A DNA stretch of 64,000 nucleotides from Hibiscus mutabilis (Eukaryota; Streptophyta; Magnoliopsida; Malvales; Malvaceae), in NCBI GenBank assembly GCA_019671005.1, contig CM033714.1, positions 83,877,909 to 83,941,908 on the forward strand. Reading direction: 5' to 3'. A program made the translations under genes and the position numbers. The notes beneath the pieces are model-generated. The model ran no database searches. It was given only the letters and a program-made list of their open reading frames with translations, and was not told the origin of the DNA. This document shows positions 11,031-23,944 of this stretch, one piece after another (the stretch's first letter is position 1; the number at the start of each line of letters is the position of its first letter).

Positions 11031-12236
11031 TCTTCTTTTCTTAAAATTTAAAGGTAAAGGTAAATTATGCATAATTAGGTTAATATTTACTTGGATCTCC
11101 AAATTATATATAAAAAAACATGTAGCTTTTTATTTCCTAAAACCAATTATTTGGGTAAAACAAGTATGAGATCAAAAGTAATGAAAAATATGTAACTTTT
11201 TAAATTTATATATTTTTTAAAAGTTAAAATCTTTATATAGACTTAGGTTAAAACTTTTTTGTAAGTTTTTTTTTTACTAAGCGCCGCAGGCACTTTGTTT
11301 ATTTTGCTTTCTTTGTCGGTGGCCGGCAACTAGTTTTAATACTGGTTGTCGACCATCGAGTTCATTATTTATAGCACGTGTTTCATACCATCGGGTTCAT
11401 TATTTATAGCACGTGTTTCATAGCATTTAGGTTAAAACTTTTTTTTAGTTTTTTTAATAAGAATATCTGTTCTTATAGCACGTGTTTCATCTGCCTTTGT
11501 GGCATGTTTTTTCTTTATATTTTGTGGTTCGTTTCATTTGTCGTTTTGGCATAATTTAAGCACACTTTAGCCGTCGTTTGATGCTCGTACATAGATTTTC
11601 ATGACGCTAGTTTCTGATTTTGATTATGTCAGTAGTCATATAAAGATAGATTCTCACTCAGTTGATGGTTGTTTGCCGATGTAATCAGACCTGAGTAGTG
11701 GAGCAATCTTCCTGATAGTTTGGATCGCTCACCACTTCTTTTCACCCCGTAAAGCGTCTCGTTTGGATAGAGACAAGGAGATTCAAGAAGACTTCTAGAT
11801 TTTTCGATATGCTAATATCTATGAAAGTATTTACTTTTTTTTGCACTTTTAGGTTTTGTATGAGATTTTGATGTACTAATCCCCATTATTTTCCTTTTTT
11901 TGATGCGTTGTAATTGAGATATTTTTATAGTTATTAATAAAATTCAATTGTCATTGTCAAAAGCTAAAATTTCTAGCTTTTAATTTTTTCAAAAGTACTT
12001 TTCAGTAAAATTATATATATATCTTCGTTTATATTACTAACATTTTTATCTACTTAAAATTATTTTTTAATAATAATACTAAATATTTTTTATTTTAAAT
12101 CAAACAATCCAAAAATTCCTTTCAAAATAAATTTTCCACACATTTTCTAAAAACAATGCGCCCTAAAACTATCGAAAAACAGAAGGCAGGTTTTGTATTG
12201 GTATTGATTCTTCAGAGTGTAATGGCATTATTTAAT
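11031..12236. other. Sequence inserted into tandem unit B
   Basis: Similarity to units A and C stops near 11030 and resumes near 12505, so about 1.4 kb is extra here. It includes a 35-bp tandem repeat (11353-11422), a possible LINE-like tail near 11880-11960 (ending TTATTAATAAAATTC), and the inverted-repeat element that follows. No coding region is supported. Confidence 0.4.
11353..11422 (+). repeat. Two tandem 35-bp units with a CACGTG core
   Basis: Units 11353-11387 and 11388-11422 differ at one base. Each carries TATAGCACGTGTTTCAT. A third partial copy of that word lies near 11474-11491. CACGTG is the G-box core recognised by plant bZIP and bHLH factors. There is no evidence of regulatory use. 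Confidence 0.6.
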
Positions 12237-12480
12237 GGAAATTTTTTTGATACTCATGACGTGTAAATTAGTTTACACGTGCCTTTTAGTTTTAGAGATT
12301 AGAGTTTTAGTTTAGTGTTTAAGGTTTAGGATTTAGGTTGTAGAGTTTAGAATTTAAGGATGATGTTTAGAATTTAGTGTATAGGGTTTAATTTTTTAGG
12401 GTTAGGGTTAAGAATTTAAGATTTGAGCTTTTATAGTGTAAATACACAGACTTGTGTAAAACTGTATCAAAGTTTTACCC
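12237..12480. mobile_element. Small inverted-repeat element with degenerate telomere-like core (copy 2)
   Basis: Ends TTTTTTTGATAC and GTATCAAAGTTTTACCC are inverted. The core is made of TTTAGGGTTTAGG-like words in the opposite sense to the other copies. It is flanked by TTATTTAAT (12228-12236) and ATATTTAAT (12481-12489), a 9-bp duplication with one mismatch. Confidence 0.55.
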
Positions 12481-12489
12481 ATATTTAAT

Positions 12490-14160
12490 ACAAAATTTAT
12501 AATACTATATTGCAAAGGTTGAGTTGGTCCATTTAAAGATAGCGTCAACAAAATATTCTGTCTTGTAATAATATAAAGCAATGTTTATTCTTTTTAATCT
12601 AAAGTTAAATAATTATTGATGTCATGTCTGCATTTAAATCACATGTTCCATTGCGTTCCCATTAACTAAAAAACAACACCCTACAGTGCCAACGGTGAGT
12701 GGGGAGTCCTGTCCCTCTCCCCTTCCTCTTTATTTATAGTACTAGATTTTATCACTAAAAATCTACTATTTAATACTTTAAAAAAATTATTCAATATATA
12801 AGTTGACTATTATAGAATTTATATAAAAATAATAATAATTAATTTTTAATTGTTTTACTTTAAAAATATAAAAAATATGTAAAGATACAAATTTACTAAT
12901 AAGTAATAATTATTATTTAGATAAAAGAATGATTTAATATTTTTTGATTAAGTTGATGATCAACTAACCAATAACACTAAATTCAATCAAAAGAATTTAA
13001 TCATAATATATATTTGTAATTATGTAATATGTCAATTTAAAAAATATATAAACAATCACATTTGAATTTTGAAAATAATATAATTATTATATATAAGTAT
13101 TAAATATTAGGATTCAAATTCTATATAATTTGTTATCTTTCTAATTTTATCACGAAAAATCATTATTATTAACGATGTGATGAAATAAACTGTTTTTGAC
13201 CCAATGTGATAAATAAATATAGACTATACTTTTCATAGAGTAGTTTAAATAATTTATTATAAGAAACAATCCAAATCTAAAAATTATAAAATTAAGTATA
13301 ATTTATAACCTAACCCAATAAGTGGCTTCACGTTCATCCTATAATATCCGAATTCTAGCACTTGTGTGAAAGGTGTATATTTATTGTTAAAAAATTAATA
13401 AAAAGTATAAACATATACTACATGTAATCACATCAGTATATTAAAAATGCATAATTTATATATGATTACATTAATAAATTCATATATCTTAGAACCCAAC
13501 GAGTGATCTCAGTGAAAAATATAATATTATTCATCTTAGGAGACAAGAGTTCAATCCACTTTATATGCAAGGTGTGCGCCTCTTCAAAAATTTAAGAAAA
13601 ATATGAACAAATACTACTCCTTGTAATCACCTTAAAATTATTAAAAAATAGATAAATTTATACATCTTCCGATAGAAAAAAAAACATCTCTCTCTTTATA
13701 TCAATCCCAAATCTTTAGTTAGATTCAAAAATGGGATTTTGGGGAAAAATCTATTTAATTTGCCATAAAAATCATCAAAGCCATCTGCATTGTACAACTA
13801 AGAATCATTATTTAATTACCAACTATTATTGCTGAACTAATTGAGTAATAAACTATTAAGTTAATCATTCACTTAATCTTTATAAAATAGTGAAAAGAGG
13901 ATATGCGTTGCTGGGTTGATTCGTTGAACTTCTTGAAATCGTTGCAGGGATTAGTTTAATAGTAATAATTATTATTATAGTGTTGGACTTGTGTCTTACC
14001 TCTGAAGGAGGGAATAGATTCGTGTCTGAAATAATTAGATCCACCATATCAGCTTTATTAATTTAATACTGTACCACCCAAAGTACATTATACTTATAAC
14101 AATAGCATTGGATCCGATTAAAGCTAATCTTATATTAAGTGATGGTATTAGTATATAATA
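12490..14160. other. Intergenic, rest of tandem unit B
   Basis: Very AT-rich. 12505-12660 matches units A and C. 13493-13580 has a tRNA-like layout (GAGTGATCTCAGTG, then GAGTTCAATCC) seen also near 18840, possibly a SINE relic. 13670-14100 matches 8640-9080. No gene is seen. Confidence 0.4.
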
Positions 14161-14169
14161 AAGTTAAAG

Positions 14170-14431
14170 GGTAAAACTTTGATACACAGGCTGTGCAAAG
14201 TTAATTTTACACAAGCCTGTGTATTTACACTATAAAAACCCAAATCCTAAATTTTTAACCTTAACCCTAAAAAATTAAACCTCACACTCTAAACCTTAAA
14301 CCCTAAATTTTAAACACTAACCTTAAATTCTAAACCCTACAACATAAACCCCTAAATCTTAAATCCTAAACTAAAACCCTAACCCCTAAAACTAAAATGC
14401 ACGTGTAAACTGTGTATCAAGTTTTTTTCCA
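14170..14431. mobile_element. Small inverted-repeat element with CCCTAAA-like core (copy 3)
   Basis: Ends GTAAAACTTTGATACACAGG and ACTGTGTATCAAGTTTTTTT are inverted. The core is a run of TAAACCCTAAA-like words. The flanks AAGTTAAAG (14161-14169) and AAGTTAAAA (14432-14440) are a near-perfect 9-bp duplication. The left end also has an inner hairpin, CACAGGCTGTG/CACAAGCCTGTG. Confidence 0.6.
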
Positions 14432-14444
14432 AAGTTAAAAGGCA

Positions 14445-16080
14445 TATCTTTTGTATACTAGTTAAAAAGGCACAATAAATCTAGTTCTTTTTAGGTAAAC
14501 TACTTATTTAGTCACTAAACTATAATGTTGATTCTATTATGATCATTGGGAAAAAAATTGTTAACTAAGACTATTGTTTCGACAATTAAATTAGACTGTT
14601 AAATGATTAATATAATCACTAATGTGATAGTTTTTAAATTTGTATAATAGTAGTTTTAGTTTCAAATCTTATATATTTTTATCAATTTATTTCTAATTCA
14701 AAATATTTTAATAAACTTAACCTTCAATATTTATTTTTTTTATTAATTTAGGGTTTAATTTAATTCGAAATAGTTCAATAAATTTAACATTTCATTCTAA
14801 TAAAATGGCAATATATATATATCATCTTATTGGTGAAAATTCAGGGAGATAGATTAAATCTGGACATAAGTCAATATTTAGCCGCTACACCAAACTAAGT
14901 AATTGTTACATGGTTAACAAAAATAATATTTTGGTTAAATTGCAATAGATGCAAGATTTTTTATATTTTTAAACTAAACTATTTCATTCACAAATCATAC
15001 AACATCGTTGAGAGTATATCTTTTTATTTTTTATTGCTATGATTTCATATCTATAAATATAATCGTATCATATATGAGTTAAATACTCAACACATCAACT
15101 ATTAAATTACTACCTAGCGACACATCCGTTTTTGATATATCTAAGCATGTAAGTCACTCATATATTGTTCTACATTTACTTAGGTTTGAGGTAAATATAT
15201 TTTGTCACAATTACATTTAACTTATAAAGAAATTTAAGATTAATTATCTTGTGTCTACTCCAATTTATTGTTTAACTCTATCAAACACATTTGTCTTTGC
15301 TCGAAAGTTAACCTGGTCTGATAGTTAAGACAAACTGTCTCTTCTTTAAACATTAAATGACACAATAATCCTAATAATAACTATTTGTTCGAGATAATTT
15401 CATGAACTACAAATTTGTTTAGATTAAAAACAAATATAAATTGTCTTATATTTAGTTTTTTAACAATTTCTATTTAGGGGAAAGGGAGGGAGAATTTGCT
15501 TCTAATAAGTTTTAAATCCACAATCTAAGGGAGAGTGTCAATCGAGAATTTTAACCACTTACTTTAGAGATGGTTGATATAACTATTATTTTAAAATTAA
15601 TTTCATAATTTTAAGATAAAGATGTGCAAAAAAAAAAAAATGAACAGTGCACATAAATTACACTATTCATTAAAAATGAATAAGATAAATTACAATTATT
15701 ATGCGAAATTACTACACTAAGAACATAAAAAATCATAATGAGCTTACTATATTTTTTTTTCTAGAGTGCTTGGCCAATTGCGAGAAAAGATGAATTGTAA
15801 AGCTGTTCAGGTTATCTTCTGCATTGCTTCCACCATTTAATGCAACAACTTTGGGGCTCATTCCTAAGAAGAATGACCCCTTTTTTCCCCATGTAGTTGT
15901 CTTTCGGCCAATCTCATATTGTTCGATTATGGTTAATAAAATCTTAACATGTTTATATAACATTTATTAATACTGTTATGAATTAAATAATTATTTATTT
16001 ATATTTTATTTTATATAATTATATTTATTATCAATACCTATTTAATTATAAATTTGGGGTTTAGTTACATCTATTTAATT
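14445..16080. other. Intergenic, AT-rich
   Basis: No supported gene. The minus-strand frame at 15733-15963 (76 codons) has some mixed composition but no recognisable motif or neighbour support. A poly(A) run lies at 15628-15640. Confidence 0.4.
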
Positions 16081-16309
16081 ACAAAGTTTAAGGTTTGCAT
16101 GAGATTTGAAACGAATTCAGATAAACCGAAATGAATAGCAGAAAAAAGGGTGAAAGTTCATTCATCTTAAAGCTGTACAAAGCAGACATGACCATCAACA
16201 ACAAAAACATAAAGCTCACAGCTTTCCCTAGGATAGGCAAAACCCTTCCTTCTCGTTCGTACAAAATCATCAACCAAAACTAGGTTTCTTTCTAGGACAA
16301 ACAATTAAC

Positions 16310-16477
16310 CTAAGAAAATTGACCAGCGGATGTTCTGCGAGAAAAAATAGAAGCAAAAGAATTGGCAATTCCGACCAAGATTGCTACTTTCACTTTACCC
16401 CTCCTCGGGATCGGACGTCCGGCGGTCCTCGGTGAAAAGCTCCCACCGTCGATCCTTTCTAACCTTGCTCCGCCCAT
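16310..16477 (-). CDS. Micro-gene family, copy 3, 55-residue protein of unknown function
   Basis: The open frame from ATG (16477) to TAG (16310-16312) is collinear with copy 2: MGGARLERIDGG start, RPIPRRGKVKV patch, hydrophobic AILVGIANSFASIFS, and QFS end. Relative to copy 2 it lacks a three-residue piece after the hydrophobic stretch, so the difference in length keeps the frame. A TATATAA box at 16563-16569 and the conserved upstream block (GAACAAATAGTTGCCCTTCG) precede it. The conserved 3' flank at 16150-16220 (AAAGCTGTACAAAGCAGACA) resembles that of copies 1 and 2. Function is unknown. The frame at 16088-16273 is a shadow in the 3' flank. Confidence 0.68.
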   Translation of the reverse strand: MGGARLERIDGGSFSPRTAGRPIPRRGKVKVAILVGIANSFASIFSRRTSAGQFS

Positions 16478-16719
16478 TTCTTCTTACAATTGTTGCTTAA
16501 GATCTTAAGAGATGGAAAAGAATACCGAGAGATTGTGTTGTGTAATATGCTTGTCCAAGGCTTATATAAAGGGATGAACAAATAGTTGCCCTTCGTTTGT
16601 TACAAATATTACAGTCATGCCCCACGGGAGGAGTTAGACACTTGGACTATTTTCGTCTTTGTGAACTGTTGCATTCACATCATGGACTCTTGTAGTGTAT
16701 GTGTGAACATGGCATTGTT

Positions 16720-19100
16720 TAAGTACTGAATTTATAATTTTATAATGGCACATGCTGAGTTGGTGCATTTAGGGACAGCGACAATAAATTATAAAAGATT
16801 CTTTGTCTTCTAATAATATAAGTAAGAGTTTTTTAATGTAAAGTTTAGATGATTGATGTCATGTCTGCATTTAAATCACGTGCTACTTTGCGTTCACATT
16901 AACTTTTAAAAATAAAAATAAATAAAAGCAGATCTTATTATGCGATGAATTTAGAGTACATCATGAAAATATTATAAAATATAAAATTTAAAATATTATT
17001 TATTAATTTAAAATATAATAGTTGATGGGTAAGTATTGAAAGGTTTTAAATATCAATATTTGTTATTTTTAATAATATTTTAAGTTGATATTAAATATTA
17101 AATTTTATTTTTAAATGTTAATATTTGTGAAATTAACAATTTAAAAATTATTAAAAATATAATATTTTAAGTTAATATATAACATTTTAAATTATATATT
17201 TTATAACATTTCAATTGCACCGTAATCATACCCTAAACTTTATTGCACTTTAGAATCCCCGCTACTTTAGCATTTGCATGCACCCCAAAGTCCCAACGGT
17301 GGAGTGCAAAAATTCACGAGCCTACCCGGAAGAACCGACAACTTTTCATCAGAGGAACCGAACACCTTTTTCTTTAACAAATTAAGAATAGATTTTTTTA
17401 GACTAGAAAGAAAAATTCATTAAAAAACTAAAAAACATACACCAAAATCAGGACCACAAACATATTCTTTTTTTAGAAAGTGGACCGCAAACATATCCAG
17501 ATACAATAAAAGGTCAAAATCTAGAACAGAAACACAAACCCCGCAAAGAGAGGTAAAACCCTAAGGCTTTGCACCCCAGCACAGAAACCCTAAAACACAA
17601 AAAAGAAGCTTTATTACGTGACCCCTGAAAATGAAGTTTGTAATTAGAAATATTTTACTTAAATATATAATTTTTAAAAATTTTAATACAATATTTATCG
17701 GAGAGATAATTTCTTTATTCTCAAAAGAATTAATGAATATTCGATACAAATTGTAATAGATTATAGGTTAACATGTAACCGAACTGTTAAATAACGGTTA
17801 ACCGTTTAAAAATTTAATGGTTAACTATTTCTTAATGGTAGGTTATAGTTTAATAAAACTATAACCTCTATAACAGTTAACCAACTATTTATACTAAATA
17901 GTACAATTAATCGACCATGGACACCTCTATTATTTAGGTAGTTTACTCTATGAGAAATCAAATTCAAAGGTATGAGAAAACTCTTTTCTTTAGTAACGTA
18001 CATTACTTAATCTAATCAACAAAATACCTCAGGACGAAATCAAAATTGAAAGGTAAATGATATAATATAAATTTTAAAAGATAAAAATAAATTTATAATT
18101 AGTCTAATATTTTAAAAAATATATAATTTTTTTTAAAAAAAACCCGTACCGGAGACAACAACACCTCCCATAAACAACCTTCCTCCTTCCCTGAAATACC
18201 TCACAGATGAAAATCAAAGTTAACCGAGAGCAGAGATGTCAGAGCTAGGAAACAAAGGCACAAAGCCTTTTTTTTTAAATAAGTGTCAAATTCTTTTTAT
18301 ATAAAAATAAGTATTTAATATTTTATTTCGTTAATTTTATGAGTATGCTAATAGTTATTATTTTTTAAAAAAATATATTTTTAATTATTTTTACTTTGAC
18401 TTAATTTTTAAAACCCCTAAATTTTTTAAAATTTACAAAATAACCACCAAAATTGAAAACTCTAACACCCAAAAATTCGAATTGAGCCACTATAGTCACC
18501 CATCACTCATGTTAAAAGACCTACACAACCGTTTATTTCATCTCTTCGTCGTCAAAAATCGATGAATGACGTCCCAATCAAACGTCAAATGTAAAATCTT
18601 CATTTGAACAATGAACGACGGTCAGATGGCGATAAACAACATTCAAATAGTACAACAAGAGAAGGTCAAACCTTTTAATTAGTTAATAGATATTTTTTAA
18701 AAATAAAAAATTAATTAAAAATTTAAATATTCAAAATATCATGTGTCACATTTTAATTAGTTAACAGATATTTTAACTGTAGTTAAAGGTCAAACCTTTT
18801 TTTTAAATATGAACCTAAAATTAATAAAATATTAAACCCAACAAGTGTTCCAGTAGAAAGCGAAGGTTGTTCATCTTAGGAAACACAGATTCAAATTGCT
18901 ATGTGTATATAATGTATACGTATTATCAAAAGATTAAAAATATCTATGAACAAATATTATCTTCTCATTTTCTTTAAACTATTTAAAAAATTAATAAAAT
19001 ATATAATTTTATCAAAAAATAATTTGAGCACCTAAAATTAAAAAATATATAATTTATACCCTTATTCTTATACCAAAATTATAGTAATTTCTATAAATAG
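16720..19100. other. Intergenic, AT-rich
   Basis: 16735-16910 completes tandem unit C. The rest has no gene that I can support. 18834-18935 contains a tRNA-like pattern (CAAGTGTTCCAGTAGAAAG, then CAGATTCAAAT) resembling 13493-13580, possibly an old SINE. Confidence 0.4.
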
Positions 19101-19903
19101 ATAGACATATTGATTTGACCTTGCATTACTAACTAATTCTCTTTCGGGAACGAAAACGAAAACCTTTCGCTATTATCATTCGCATCTCCGTCGTCGGTTG
19201 CTTTAGTCGCCGACCTTTAGCCTCTGTCGCCAGCCATCCGGTTAAGGCATCTCCTTCGTCCCTCTATCTTCTTCTTCTATTCAAGAACACATGATTTTCA
19301 ACCAAATCGATAATGAAACCTTTTCAAACCCTAGCTCAACATTATTCCCTAAATCAGATTGCAGTTCTGGACCTGCCTTCGAATCTGAACAATCATCGCC
19401 TCCCATCTCTCCGTAACCGAAATTCCTAAATAATTTCGAACCAAGGTTCATTCGTTCAAGCAATTAAAGTCATAAGCGAGAAACAAATGTTTCAAGTCTC
19501 ATAAGGTCCTTAAATATTCACCAAAAAAATTATTTAGCAGCTAAAACGGATAGAGTTTTACACAAGGTATCGTCAATGTTTTGATCCCACTCTCCCTCTA
19601 GTGTACGGAAACCTATTAGGGAATATGATTTTGAAAAGAATTGAAATAAAAAAAAAGGTCTGAAGAAGGGGTAAAGATAGAGAGATTGTAGGTAAAACAG
19701 ACCTGAGAGAGTAAAAAGCAGCGACAACGGCGGCGTTAATGAAATTTTTCGATGAGAGTAAGAGTCCCGTTAGCCTTTCAATATGTTGCTGGACTTGGTA
19801 TTTAGAAATTCATATGGATTGTATTGTCAACTATCTTTCCTTTGTGTGTTGCCTAGTTTGCTCAATTTAGAATTATAAATTTTCGTTTGACATGTGAAAT
19901 CAG

Positions 19904-20840
19904 ATGCGTCACACAGTCGGAACTACTAAGATTGAAGAAGATATCTCGGAAAATGCAGAGAAAATTGGTATTCCTTGAGCATATAACGACTCACTATCTT
20001 TTTCAATTTACTTTTTCGTTTTTGCCTTTGAATGGTAAGTGATAGATGTTTCTCATGCAGCTGTCGTGACTTTGAAATGCGAAGAAACTGTTATGGAGGA
20101 CGAAGAAAAGGAAGGTAATCCTTTAGTTCTACTCGAATTCTATCCTTTTTCCATTTCCCTTCTCAAGGCTTCTGTGTTGCACTTGTTTACTACTCATTGA
20201 ACACTTGTGTTGTAGGCAGCATACTCCTTGAACCTGTACGGAGCAAAACTGAGGCAAGAATGGTTGGTTTTACTCCTTTGGTTTGCTGTTGAATTCGTAG
20301 GCCATTACTTGCACTATTTTTTATGTGGTAACTGATTATGCAATTGCAGTGGTACAATGTAAGATTTTGGCCTGGTCTAGATCTTCTAGAATAGTCCCTC
20401 TTGCTGGCAGTTACACTTAAGCGTATCTTTCACTTTCATTTGATTCGTTTTGATTAGTATACACATGTTAACTGGTACGTTGAATTGAATTGCATCGAAT
20501 ATTGAAATTGCTAATTTTCTTTTCCTATGTTTTTCTTCAACAGTGATAGTCCTTGTTAGCTTCCCAGCATCGATGATGACCGTATAATCGAAGTTTACAT
20601 GACCAAGGAAAATGTTGATATAATTGCTGGTCAGTTTACTAAGTTTTAACTAATAAATCTGTGCGTTTATATATGGTTCTTCTAGGAAATTAATGTATAT
20701 GTTTATGTTTTTTCAGGGCTAGATGAAGTTGAATCTGTGGAGCCACGAATTGGGAAGCATTGTAAGACTGTTTATGAGTCGCTTGGTCCAGAAGTTGGTT
20801 ATACTTTTGGTGTATTCTATCCGCACGTCAGATATATTTG
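19904..20840 (+). pseudogene. Spliced-looking gene remnant of unknown family
   Basis: Several short blocks read as exons with GT..AG borders and compatible phases. The first runs from ATG 19904 (MRHTVGTTKIEEDISENA), then AVVTLKCEETVMEDEEKE after a CAG, then SILLEPVRSKTEARM after a TAG. A later block near 20570-20635 reads DDDRIIEVYMTKENVDIIAG, and the last, after TTTTTTCAG at 20717, reads LDEVESVEPRIGKHCKTVY. Stops break the middle blocks (20390-20420 and 20556-20570). The acidic N-terminal part and clean splice borders suggest a real ancestral gene. I do not recognise the family. A GC-richer stretch at 19140-19260 could be its old 5' region. Confidence 0.35.
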
Positions 20841-20869
20841 AATCCTTTGTTAATTCTGATTTGGCTTGG

Positions 20870-23140
20870 TAATTTGGATAGAGCATTTAAAATGTGGATT
20901 TAAATACTTGGTCACAATTGGACTCAGACTTTTTTTTTGGATTCGGACATTTTTCAATTGAATATGGATTGAATTTTGTTTTTCGGATCAAATTAAATTG
21001 TCATTCCTAGTGTTTGACCCGAGTTTAAGGGTAGATTCGTGAATTTTAACGTTAATAGGGTTTATTGTGTTTTGACCCTCCGATATTTTTATTTTAATGC
21101 AAATCAATTCATAATTGTGTTTTTAATTCAAATCAATTCATAATTTTTTGTTTTTAATTTATGCTATTTAATTATATAGATATATATGCATATATAGTAC
21201 ATTATATTTAGTTTGGTTAATAGATATAAATCTTAAGTAAATATTATTATTATTATTATTACTACTATTTAATTTGCACTGTTAATACATTCATAATTTT
21301 ATTATCACTTTTAATATGGCTTAAACCAAAAATCAGCTTTTTTTCTGTTTTAAGTACCTAAACTATAGTTTAGGTAAAATAAGTTTTTAAACTATCATTT
21401 CTAGTTACTTTAAGTTCGATGATTATTTAAGTCAAAAGAAAATTATTTCGACTAATAAAATGTTGATACATCACAATTCTTTTTAACTAATAGATAGTTT
21501 AAGGATTAAAAGAAAAAAAATAACATAATTTAGGTACTTATTTTGACTAAAAAATAGTTTAGGGACTTAAAGTGACTAAATATGATAGTTTAAAGATTTA
21601 TTTTGCTCAAATCATAATTTAGGTACTTAAAAAAAACATAGTTAAATGACTGATTTTTTCATTTAAGCCTTTTAATATATATATATAAATTAATTTCCAT
21701 TTTACCATTATTCTAAATTACCTAATATATATTTATGTTTCTTTTTAATGTTTAGGTTAACTTTTTTTACTTTATGTGTTGCCTTATTTTTTAAAAGTAT
21801 ATATAATAAGAGTTATATTTTGATACATAAGTTGTGCAATTTTTTTTACATAATCTTTATATAAAATTTAAAACTTAAATTTCAAACCCTAGTACTTTAA
21901 AACCTAAACTTTAACCCTAAACTCTAAATTCTAACAATAAACCTTAAATTTTACACCTTACACACTAAACCCCTAAACCTTAACCTAAAACTCTAAACCT
22001 TAAACCCTAAAATTGAAGGGCTTGTGTATCAAAGTATTTTCTATATAATAAATGATGTTTTGTAAATATTATAAATGATATTTTGTTTTAAAAAATTAAA
22101 AGCCATAAATATTTTAATTCGACTCAAATATGGACCAGACTTAAATTCGGATCGAATCTTGACATGGTCTATATCCGATCCGCCGCCTATTAGGATTCAG
22201 ACCATTTTTGGATTTGATTTTTTAATAGAACCTTTTTCGGGATCAAATTGAGTTTGGATTAAATTGTCATCCTACACATACATGCGACCATACAAAATAT
22301 AAAAACAGTTAAAAATTAAATGAAATATTTAAAAATAATTTAAAATAAAAGTAAAAACAAAAACAAACACAAACACAAAAAATTATAAATCCTTATATAC
22401 GTTCAAACAGTCTTCTATAGATTCATTATTCTCTAAATTTCTGATTTTTAAATGATTTTAGATGTAAAAATCATATAAATTTTAAAAATACAGCTTTCAA
22501 AAATCTTAACCAATTCAAGCTTTTATATTTAAGGTTTTTTGAAACCTTGAACATAATTTGCTATAGTTTATCTTTTTCAATATTTTGAGTTATTTTTTTG
22601 GGAACTAAATTCTCACGTTTGTTTTTATTTTATTTTATCTTATTTGTTTAAAATATTCCATTTAAATTTAAATTTTTAATATTTCATATTAAAATAAAAT
22701 TATATTTCACATGTAAGCATGTAACAGGTAAAATGTCTTGTCATTTGATGTTACATATATGTGTCATATCATTACGTTAAATTTTTAGTGGTCTAATTAA
22801 TATGCTAGTTAAAAATTGAGTAATTTGACAAAAAGATTTAAGTTGAGAATTAACATGTTAAAAAGATAAGGACCCAAATGACGGAAATTATAAACATTAA
22901 GGACTAAAATTATTTTTCCCTAAATTTAATTCTTAAACTATATATTTTTCTTTTTTATATACTTATATTTCTCTAAAGTATTAACTTTCTATAATAATTA
23001 AACAGTTTCTGTTATAGTTATTATAATCTTTGTCACAATTTTTTTGCGCTACGTATTTTCACTCGCTAAACTGTTTGGAAATAACATTCAGTGTCACTTA
23101 TTCGAAGATACCCGCTAAATGTCCTCCAGAACTAGGGGTG
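20870..23140. other. Intergenic with decayed repeats
   Basis: 20885-21020 and 22090-22285 hold related degenerate wording (TTCGGAT..TGG, GGATCAAATT..TTGTCATCC), as in the ends of a small transposon. Between them are AT-rich filler, an (ATT)n run at 21243-21262, and the inverted-repeat element at 21810. The start of a GAGCCGAGTTCGAGTTT repeat lies at about 23145. No gene is seen. Confidence 0.4.
21810..22041. mobile_element. Small inverted-repeat element with CCCTAAA-like core (copy 4)
   Basis: Ends GAGTTATATTTTGATACATA and TTGTGTATCAAAGTATTTTC are inverted repeats. The core is a series of AACCCTAAA-like words. It is flanked by TATATAATAA at 21800-21809 and again at 22042-22051, a perfect direct repeat of 10 bp (9 or 10 bp duplication). 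Confidence 0.65.
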
Positions 23141-23144
23141 TAAA

Positions 23145-23868
23145 TGAGCCGAGTTCGAGTTTGCTCAACTCGAGTTGAATTTGAGTAGTGTTGAGCTCAA
23201 CTGGACTCGTTAAACATAATTTTGATCGAGTAGCTTGCAATTTGTCTCGTGTCATTTACAATCTTATCCAAAAGACATACATCAAGTCTACTTACTCACA
23301 AGTTGAGTCTATCAACTTATATATAAGATTACTCTACCCCATCCATCACATCTTATGAGAGCTAAATTTGACATTACCGTCAAACTTCTATTATAGTTTC
23401 CTTCAAGTTGAATCTGACATAAAGGGTCGATCTAGACCTCATATTTATACACATTTTCTTAAGTTCTTGACGTCCACAAAAGCCAAAAAAAAAAGAGTGT
23501 GCTAGTGTCTAATCATATTCCCTAATGCCTTTAAATTGCTCCACCCTGGGTTCCAGAGTCGGCCTACAACACCAAGTTAACATCGACAGCCTACGTAGGA
23601 ACTTGCTTCCCAACAACGCTTAGGAAAAGACCCCACCTTTTCACCAGAAGAATAAGCTGCTAACATGGCCAAACTCTGCAATAAGGGTTCCAGTATCCTT
23701 GATCGATAATCCGGCATTGGCTACTTTCTGTGATTCAGTCGAGAAGTCGAATTCGACACACTCCTTCACAACATGATTAGCTCACAATCATGGCCTTAGG
23801 TGCATATTTGCTTTCCACGTTTCATCCCATTTCCATATATAAACTTCATATGTATAAACAGAAAAGTA
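23145..23868. other. Repeat-like flank and possible copia 5' LTR region
   Basis: 23145-23240 is a GAGTTCGAGTT/AACTCGAGTT self-complementary stretch typical of short plant repeats. The rest precedes a degenerate copia primer site and should contain the 5' LTR, but it does not clearly match the 3' side at 29960-30150. The LTR may have been replaced or has diverged strongly. Confidence 0.35.
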
Positions 23869-23944
23869 TGATAATCAGAGCCAAGTAGAATTTCTCTACT
23901 CATTTTTTCTCATTTCTTTTCCGCTCTTCTTTAAACCAGATCTC

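Noticed and set aside
15733..15963. 76-codon minus-strand frame
   Set aside because: No motif, no homologous copy in the tandem units, and AT-rich surroundings; chance opening is likely.
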